From the NCBI GenBank assembly GCA_963555705.1, contig OY743182.1, positions 51,030,592 through 51,094,591 on the forward strand: a stretch of 64,000 nucleotides of DNA, read 5' to 3'. This document shows, one piece after another, positions 56,229-64,000 of the stretch. Within the stretch, counting starts at the first letter, position 1. Every line of letters begins with the position of its first letter. The position numbers and the translations under genes were made by a program. The DNA comes from Ligustrum vulgare. Lineage: Eukaryota > Streptophyta > Magnoliopsida > Lamiales > Oleaceae. The notes beneath the pieces are model-generated. The model was not told where the DNA came from. It ran no database searches and was given only the letters and a program-made list of their open reading frames with translations.

Positions 56229-57743
56229 ACTTGTGATATGGCACTTGCAAGCTCGTAATGCTGAACAATCGGGTTTGTTTGGGTAAGATGTAGTCATCAT
56301 GAACATTTGCATTTAAATGCATTTTTTCAACTAGTCGTTTTGTGCTTAGAACTGCTGTTTTGGAGTCTTTAAATGGTATATTTAACATCTACTCGCCCCT
56401 CTGGTTTATGGGATTAGTAGACACAGCTAAATTCCAGAATTTCTCTTCCTGTCTTTTGTTGCAAACAAATGTACTGTCGGTGTACCTTTCTGGGATGTTT
56501 AGTTGTATAATCAAATGGTACCTGTTTTTATTTGTAAAATGATTGTGTTTTGATGATTTAAAACCTAATTCTAAGACCATGACTAAGCTTAAAAAGTATA
56601 CTTACTGGTAAAGAGGTAAAGTAATAAGTTTCTTGTATTTGCTTTTAAGCTTAGCCAAACATGCTCTAACCAGACATTCTATGATGGCTTGTGTTTTATT
56701 TGAAATTCTTCCAGAGTGGGCATCTATAAACTGTCCTTGTTTGAGCCTCATTTTTTTTTTTTTTTTTTTATAATTAAAAAAATGAGTTGTAGAATAGTAT
56801 TTTTTGAGATTGTATGCTTATGTGTACTGCAATACTGTTTTAATTATAAATTGATTTATTTACATTTTTGAGGTAGTGTACGGTTAAAAAGTGGAAAGAG
56901 AAAATGTGGTTAAAAAATAGTGTGAAAAATAGTGTTATTTATAAATTGATTTATAAATGAAAAATTATATTTACATCACAGTTATTGTTAATGACACAAC
57001 ATTTTAATTGTAATAAATGGCTATTATTTTGCCTATTTTAACAATTATTTTCTTATTATTTTTTTGTTGTATTCATATTTTTAATCATTAATTAATTAAT
57101 ATATCTTATCTCTAGTAAAAAAATTATTTCAGATATTCTATTATATTAGAAAAAATATTTTTTGAATTCTTGCAATTATTGTTTATCTTGCTTATTTAAA
57201 TATAAGAGATGTAATAAAAAATTTTCTTCACTCATAAAAAAATTATTTAACCATCATTAGAGTGATAAACTATGCTAATTAATAGAAATCGAGAATAAAA
57301 ATAAGACAAAAATTGAGAGGTATAAGTGCAAAAATTAATAAAAATTATGGATTATCATTACAATTAAATTGTAAAAAATGTTGTGTTAATATAATTATCC
57401 TTTATAAATTATAATAATTGCTTTAACGGAAAGTATGAAAAAGTTCTAATTTTATGAGATTATTTTATTAATATATTGTGATTATAAAAGAGTTTTGAAT
57501 AATCAACTTTCGGGTCTTCAGTCTTCTAGTCGAGTTTTGAATGTTTCAAAAGTCGATCACCCTAGAGGTGAAATTTTGCAGTTCGAGGATAATTTTGCTA
57601 GCCCTTGTAAAAAATGGACTCTCGAAACATTTAAAATAATAACAAAGTTGAAATCTACTGATGCAGAAAATGACAATGACTGCAAAGATATTTTTTTATT
57701 TTATTTTTTTATTTTTTTTTAAAAACACGTGTAAAGATAAACC
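56229..57743. other. MBD gene 3' flank and AT-rich DNA
   Basis: About 300 bp of likely 3' UTR follows the stop (TAA 56226-56228). No single polyadenylation signal stands out. From 56750 the DNA is strongly AT-rich with long T runs (56752-56770). No further gene is supported. Confidence 0.5.
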
Positions 57744-58107
57744 TAGGAATGTCAATGAGCCGATTCGAAGATTAAGACTTGATCACGGTACAAACTTTTT
57801 TTGCATCGACCTGAGTGAAAGATCAACCAAAAAATTAAGACTCAACTCAAGCTTTCCGATCTGAGTTGGGCCAAGTCCAATCGACTCTCGAGCTTTTAAA
57901 TTTTATTTTTATTTTTATTTTTATGATAATAAAAATTCATAAATTTGTTATTAAAAATGTATATATACAACGAGTCGAGCTCGAGCTTTTTGGCAGCTTT
58001 TATTTTTTAGCTCAGCTCGAGCGTTGGCTCAAAATTTAAAGTCAAGGTCGAGCTTTTTTTGGGTCGAGTTTGAGTTGGCGAGTCGGTGAGCCATTTTGTC
58101 ATTCCTA
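57744..58107. mobile_element. hAT-type MITE with 8-bp target-site duplication
   Basis: Inverted ends TAGGAATG (57744) and CATTCCTA (58107) enclose 364 bp. Perfect 8-bp flanking repeats GATAAACC lie at 57736-57743 and 58108-58115, the TSD length of hAT transposons. The interior is rich in GAGCTCG/CGAGTC words in both orientations and can fold on itself. There is no coding capacity, so it is non-autonomous. Confidence 0.9.
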
Positions 58108-58115
58108 GATAAACC

Positions 58116-59083
58116 ACGAGAACATTGATCAAGAATTCCACAAAGTAAATAATTTCCAACCTTCGCTCTTGCAATAAGCCACATCGAACCCTACGCCTCT
58201 GTTTGGTCAAAACCAAGTTTATTCAACAATCAATTTTAATCATCCATCTTAGTTGAAAGCCTATCATTTTTTTACTTTTCAAACATTTTTTATTCACACA
58301 TTCTCCCAAAAATACTATTCAAAATCAAAAAATCCCCAAAAACTGGGGACCAAATATGTTTGGTAATTTTTTTTTCTCTAACGTATCATAAGATGTGTGT
58401 TCCTTGTAATGCTGTGAATCCTAGAAAATATGCAAGATAAAAATGATGTCTGACCAGCAGTTTCTTGATTTCCTAAAACCGAGGGATCGAGCTTCTATTG
58501 AAGATGCATGTCAAGGCATGAAAGGAACCATGCCTCGTTGCAGTTCAAGCCTCTCTCTTCAAACAAGGGCAAGCAAATAAGACAAGGCCGAATCGACCAA
58601 GAAAAGTGCAACAATAAGCAGAGCCACCAGAACAGGAGTTACAGTGGATGTCTTCAGCTGCAAAAGACACAAAGAATTCTGTTGTTACTACTTCATGGAC
58701 AGAAGATTAAACTCATAATTCAAACTTCAAATTGAAAGACGCGGTCGTAAATGTGCATAACAATTTTATATTGACCATAATTATAAGTCAATTCACTGAC
58801 TGAAAAACTTCAAGTCACGGTATAAAAGTAATAAGCTACACAGAAAAAGTGCATTAGTATAATATCTCTCGTAAACTTCTAGTGTGGAAAGTGGAAACTT
58901 TCATTATCAGAAATTAAGGATGCTAGGTCCTGTGGAAAATGGATGCCGCTCTTCTGGTAGCCGTTGTGACCAATCCAACCAGCCATTTTCTGCAAGTCTT
59001 TCATCATTTTTAGAGCAAGAACCGGAACTACTATGAGTGCCAGCACATAGCTGTGCTGCCAATAATAAGGTAGCCGGCACTTT
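58116..59083. other. Flank of the minus-strand gene, possible further exons
   Basis: On the minus strand, 58567-58658 begins after a TTTTGCAG acceptor and reads TVTPVLVALLIVALFLV-like, a membrane-helix stretch ending in TGA. 58880-59083 is open in two minus-strand frames. Either could be 3' exons of the gene at 59084-60308, but I could not join them in phase, so they are left unassigned. Confidence 0.35.
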
Positions 59084-60308
59084 TCAAAGCCTTTCTGACT
59101 CGTTCTGGCCAGTCGCTCTACGTGACTGGCCCTTCACCAAAAGACCCTCGGAGCTATTGAATCACATTTAGTTTTTCTACTACTTCCAAACTTATAATCT
59201 ATGCAAGTACTTCAATATCGAATAAAATCTATTCACGTACTTGGTCTTATTCCAACCAATTTTTATTCATTTTGTTTCAAGATGCACTTTTCCACAACTC
59301 CAATTTAGAAATGACTCCTCTTTTGGACTCATCAACTCACACAATCTCAGCCACAAAAAGCGTACTTCACAGCTTAGAGGACCTCATCTTGTATATCCAT
59401 AGCTGATCCATCCATAAATAAAGCAAACAAATACAGACTTGTTCATTCAGGCATAGTAAATGTCAGTCAATTCTATCATTTTTCGTTTATCACATGCATA
59501 GCAGGGAAATTAATAATATCTTGTTTCACAATTGAAGAAGTCATAGAGACTTGAGCACAACAAATCGGGTTAAACTAATTAAAGAAGTGGAGAACAATGG
59601 AATAATCTTATTATACATCACAATAAAAGATACTAACCGTGCTTCAAAAGGTTGGCCATTCTATGTACTTAAGCTGGCTTGGCTGTTCAATGAGAAATAC
59701 AAGTAACGTTCTAAAGGCCCTGCATAAAATTATCTTCAGCCAGTAAGTTATTATTCGCATTTCACAGCTTCAGGAAAAGAAAGGCAAATTTACAAATCTT
59801 ATCCAAGTTCAAAATTTCTGTCATATCTCCATGATACCTGGTAGATTCTTTCATCATATTTGACCAAAAAGGCACTAAATCAGAGTTGCGATTGAAGCTC
59901 GAGTTATGATAATTTCCTCTTGCAGATGCAAAGCATTTTGTGGCAGAATGCCGACGAAGATGATATTGGATCCTAACACCAGGAATCTGCTCATAATATT
60001 GAAGGCAAAAAGTTTCAAGCACAAAATGAGAAATTTGTGCATTTAAAAATGAAAGCACATAATTTACCCTTGTAATTAAGAGTCGGAGACCATTTCGACT
60101 TTTATTAAATCCATACTTGCTACGATTATGATTCTGGAAGGGCAACTTAGAATAGTTGACACCTGAAGAGTGAATCAAAACAAAACCAAATCTTCAATAG
60201 CTTCAAGCATATTTGCTGAGGAACGAAATACGGAGATATGGAGTTGTGAGGTAAAGGGCCAGAAAACGGACCTGAAGAATTTATAATTAACCCAGAAACC
60301 GCTGCCAT
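59084..60308 (-). CDS. Unclassified plant gene, probable plastid-targeted protein
   Basis: Minus-strand spliced model: exon 1 60272-60308 (ATG at 60308), exon 2 60068-60162, exon 3 59838-59986, tentative exon 4 59084-59153 ending TGA. Introns are GT-AG and phases agree, giving 116 residues. The N-terminus (MAAVSGLIINSSG, then many Ser, Asn, Arg and Lys and few acidic residues) looks like a chloroplast transit peptide; this is inference. I recognise no domain. The 3' end is uncertain: the following 200 bp is open in other frames, one of them with a hydrophobic YVLALIVVPVLAL stretch, so exon 4 may be mis-chosen and the real protein longer and membrane-bound. Confidence 0.45.
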
Positions 60309-62226
60309 GTTTTGCAGAAGTTACTTGCAAACCTATGAATCGAAATGGCCACATTCATCAAGGCAATGCTCAACGCAGAATTAATGCAAACGAAGGAAAA
60401 AGTTTCCCTTTTCTTTTTTAATATGGCCCAGTATTTAACAATTTCTCCAGGCACTCTTGGTATCATATAGCAAAGAAAAACAGATAAGTTCCGAGTACAC
60501 TAACAGTACATTCTATGCGGCATTTTATCAAACAACATAACTGCTATGATAAATTCAATTGAAACCGACATAAAAAGTGCATGGAGGATTTAAAATATCA
60601 ACTGTAACTCACCATAAAACTTTAAAGTGTGCTTCTTAACCTTTGCTGGGGAGAATATCGGTGTACACAGTCCGGAATTGGGCGGATTATGGAAAGTCGA
60701 ATCCCAGAACCGCAGAGCTCTGTTGTTAAAAGTTTTGTGTTTAATAAAAACATGTACTTTTTTTTTTTTTTTTTTTAATATATATTTTTGGGATAAAATG
60801 TGTAATTGAAAAGTAGATAGAAAAAAATATATGTGATTAAAAAATGATTTGAGGAATTGTATTTTCTAAAAATATGTTTTTTGGACTTGCCAAACGGAGG
60901 CCAAAATGTTAGAGAATGTCGGCGGCATGGGTCAACATGGTTTGATTTGGACGAATTTTGACAAAATTTCAAATTAAACTATTTAAAACGGGTTGAAATT
61001 TTTTCAATTCAAATCAAACCATTTCAATTTCTAACCCAAATCAAACCAAACCATTTTTTTGTGGTTTGGTGCGGTTCCAAACCACGATTTGTTAATGCTG
61101 CCACTTCTTGTCCAGAAGAGGTTTTATAACAACAATATTTAGGTACGAGAATTAGCCTAAATGCATTAAAAGACATTAGAATACCATTTTCAACTCTCTT
61201 ATTTCCTTAAGCAACAAGTTCTCCTCTTCTATAAGTTCATCCAAGGTTTGTAAATCAAAGTGATCAAGGTAAATCGCTTAGGCTCATGAAAATAGATGCT
61301 AAAATCCAACGTCAATATACATATACTAATTTCTAGAGTCATCCGTTAGTAACGTAATTTTTTTCTTATACAAAAGAATATAACAACAATAATTGTCATC
61401 CAACGATCACCCTTGTACATCTCTCTTTTTAATAAAAATAAATAGCCAGCTTGAGGAATTGAGTTTGAAAGATAGAGAGTAATTTGAAAGAGAAGTATAA
61501 ATTACAAGTGTAGTGCCGAATTATATTGTTTGATAGGGAATTCCAAGTCTGCTAATTATTATTAGGAGTGGGCGTTTCGATTTTCGGTCCGGTTATTGAA
61601 GGAACCGAAACTGAATCGAAAATTTCGGTTCGATTTCGGTTTCGGTTCTCAAAACTCAAGAACCGAACGATTCCGGTTCCAATTCGATTTCGGTTATTTT
61701 TCGGTTCTTTGTTCGATTTTTTTATTAAAAAATTCAACTTTGAGTAAACGTGAAAATGTGTGCGAAAAACAAATAAGTGTTGAGTCAAAAATTTTCAAAT
61801 AAATCCATCAATGTGGCAAAATATTCAAATTGAATATATTCTTGTTCTAAAGACACTAAATATTGTTATAATATTTTGTATATTCCCATTAGCAATTAGA
61901 AATGTAGGATCTTCGTCTTTTGTTGTTCTATCTGTTGTTTATGCCGGAATGCCTAGATCCCCCGATCTAAAAAAATGATAATGATGACATATAGACATAT
62001 TTATCATAACCTAAAATCATTTAGGTCATTTGAACTTAGGTATATTTCGAAGATAACAAACGATTTTTAATGAACTCTTATCTCGAACTTCAATATAAAA
62101 TTACAATTCACTAATGCACCTCCACAAAAGTCACATACAAGTCAAACAATACATTCTTCCTAAAATTAATTCAATTCATATCAACACAACAGTCATTATC
62201 TTAATTTGTAAATACTGTACCCAAAA
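60309..62226. other. Upstream flank of minus-strand gene and MITE-like debris
   Basis: No gene is supported. 60309-60650 is probably the promoter and 5' leader of the minus-strand gene. 60920-61090 has GGTTTG/CAAACC words in both orientations, in the style of a small foldback element. A T run of 19 or so lies at 60759-60776. Confidence 0.45.
61562..61745. mobile_element. TTCGGTT-rich MITE-like fragment
   Basis: It begins near TAGGAGTGGGCG and is filled with TTCGGTT / AACCGAA words in both orientations. This composition is common at one end of plant hAT-like MITEs. The opposite end and TSD were not found. Confidence 0.4.
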
Positions 62227-64000
62227 TGTAATGCCGCATTTCGATTTACATGCTTTCTTGATTTTCACGTAAAGTTTATATTAATATCATTATAAATGAT
62301 TTAACTAATATTATGATTATTATGGTTTTATTTGAATTATTTTGCAGTGGAAGGATTTCGACGCCGTCTCGATCAATGTGCCAATTAGAAAACTTATAAA
62401 TTGGTTACGTGAAATTTTATGTGATTAATTATTTTATTACCTAAGCATGCTATAATTTTTAATTGATTAAGTTGTAAGTGACCTAAATTGTGTTAAATTA
62501 AATTTGGGGGAAAGTTTAGTGACAATCGAGGGTAAATAGAACTTATAGACTTACTTAAACCAAAGAGGAGATTTGAGGGACTGATTTGCAAATTCCAAAA
62601 GTTTATACCTAACCCTACCTTTAACATCTCACTCTCGGTCTCTCACGCTCACTCTCCGCTCTCTCGCGATCTCACTCTCTACTCGGTCGCCTCCCTCTCT
62701 CTATTCTCCTCACAGCCGCCGCCTTTCCCTCCCCAGTCGACCGCGCCACTACACCGGCCACTAAGGTAAGGCCCCTCCCCTTTTCACTGCTCTCCAACTG
62801 CGCTCAAACACGGGACTGCACTCACGAACACACGCAGACACCAGCTTCACACACTCATGGTCTCACACTCACTCGACCACCGTCCCATATACGGCCCTAT
62901 ATGTATGTATTGATGTATGTAAGTATATATACATGTGTATGGGTAAGTTTATTATTACTATTTCAGATTTCTATTTATCCTAGATTCCGAATTTAACTGT
63001 CAATTTGGAGAGTTAGTATTGTGATTGTGTGTGTGTATATATATATGATTTCAGGTTTTAAAGTAATTTCAGATTTCGAAATTTTGAATTAGTGGCTTAA
63101 TTAAATGTCTAGGAAAAGTTTGAGTTATAATGTGCATATTTTCAAATTTAAGTTAGTTGCATTTTCGAATTATAATTGTTAAATTGGAGAATTGGGTAAT
63201 TATATATATGTATATTTTGTGTATTTCCAAATTCGTGTTATAGTCAAAATTCGAATTTATTAATTGGAGGTTTGGATAAATGTTGGTTTTTAAGATTTGT
63301 GAAATTATTGGGACTATATGGGAGTGGATTTTATAACGTTAGGTTAAATTATGTAAATTTGGGTTTGAGTTTGAATTTTAAAAATGAGAGTTTGTAACGT
63401 GGATTGAAATTTATCCCTTATTTTCGAATATGATTTTTTGTGTGGACGTGAGTAATAATTATAATTACTAGATTTTGAGAAAATTGTAAAGTCGTGTACA
63501 TTTTTCAAACTTTGGTTTTAATTTAAGTACCTTAATAGTTAAGCTTAAAATGTTGGGTCGAATGGTTTAAATCTTTGCTTTCGAGTATTGTATGGAAGTA
63601 TTTAATATATGTTAATACCTTATTTGGAATAAATGATCACAAGAATGAAAAAGGGAAAGAAGATTTATTGTTTTAACTTGTTTAAAGGAATGATGAATAT
63701 ATCAAATTGAACTGAAAGTATATATTTTACTAAATGAATAGATGAAACTAAGATTTTGGTACATTGACGACACGGGCAGTCAAAGCTCCTCCACTTGCAA
63801 ATTCAGATAACGGTAAATGCTAAGGATATCAAGTAAGTAAACTTCCCCCCTATTTTCATCAAAGTAGAAAGTTAATGTGAGATTAATGTGCGTAAGTGAT
63901 TTCGTGTTAATTACTTAATGTTGATGTATTTGATTTGCGAAATGCAAGTATGTGTATTTAAGGAAATGTTCAAGCATGCACATTATCATGTCATTGCATC
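62227..64000 (+). mobile_element. Partial LTR of a Gypsy element running off the window
   Basis: TGTAATGCCGCATTTCG at 62227 resembles the TGTAACGCCC start of Tekay/Del-type Gypsy LTRs. CGACGCCGTCTCGA (62360-62373), GAGGGACTGATTTGCAAA, a CT-rich leader-like stretch (62620-62770) and a donor-like AAG|GTAAGG near 62765-62772 follow. No second LTR or PBS falls inside the window, so this stays a hypothesis. The alternative is the promoter and first non-coding exon of a host gene. Confidence 0.45.

Overview
The window is nuclear DNA from a flowering plant, most likely a eudicot. The evidence is AT-rich intergenic sequence, plant-type LTR retrotransposons (Copia, Tat-type Gypsy and a chromovirus-like Gypsy), a plant MBD-protein gene with many short introns, and small plant-type DNA transposons. 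There is no operon structure and I saw no tRNA, rRNA or CRISPR array. Boundaries and splice sites were read by eye; nothing was aligned by computer.

Layout. 1-1153: AT-rich DNA. 1154-7554: complete Copia element (Copia-A, minus strand) with two 795-bp LTRs, TSD CTAAT and an uninterrupted gag-pol frame. 8587-20685: a 12.1-kb Tat-type Gypsy element (minus strand, TSD AGGAT). Its gag-pol is decayed, and between pol and the 3' LTR it carries an intron-containing gene on the opposite strand (10110-12854) with its own TATA box. Its leader holds a seven-copy 41-bp minisatellite. 21780-22087: CACTA-like terminus. 23424-30177: decayed Copia-B with a nested solo LTR (25698-27643). 31931-43615: decayed Copia-C with unusual TA...TA ends and TSD GTCTA, interrupted by Gypsy-D (35864-42657, TSD CCATT). 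The LTRs of Gypsy-D hold an array of the palindrome TTACGGCCGTAA. 43981-46640: tandem degraded repeats.

Host genes. The main one, 46999-56228 (+), is an 18-exon gene I reconstruct as a 1026-residue protein with six MBD-like domains. Each domain is split over two exons at the same place, and the later ones sit in a repeated three-exon module made only of phase-0 exons. A second, less certain host gene lies on the minus strand at 59084-60308. Its three upstream exons fit in phase and its N-terminus looks like a plastid transit peptide. Around these genes are a hAT MITE with an 8-bp TSD (57744-58107), other MITE-like pieces, and an LTR that runs off the right edge (from 62227).

The parts most worth a second look are the antisense spliced gene in the Tat element, the six-MBD exon-module gene with its in-frame microexon array in intron 10, and the helically spaced palindromes in the Gypsy-D LTRs.
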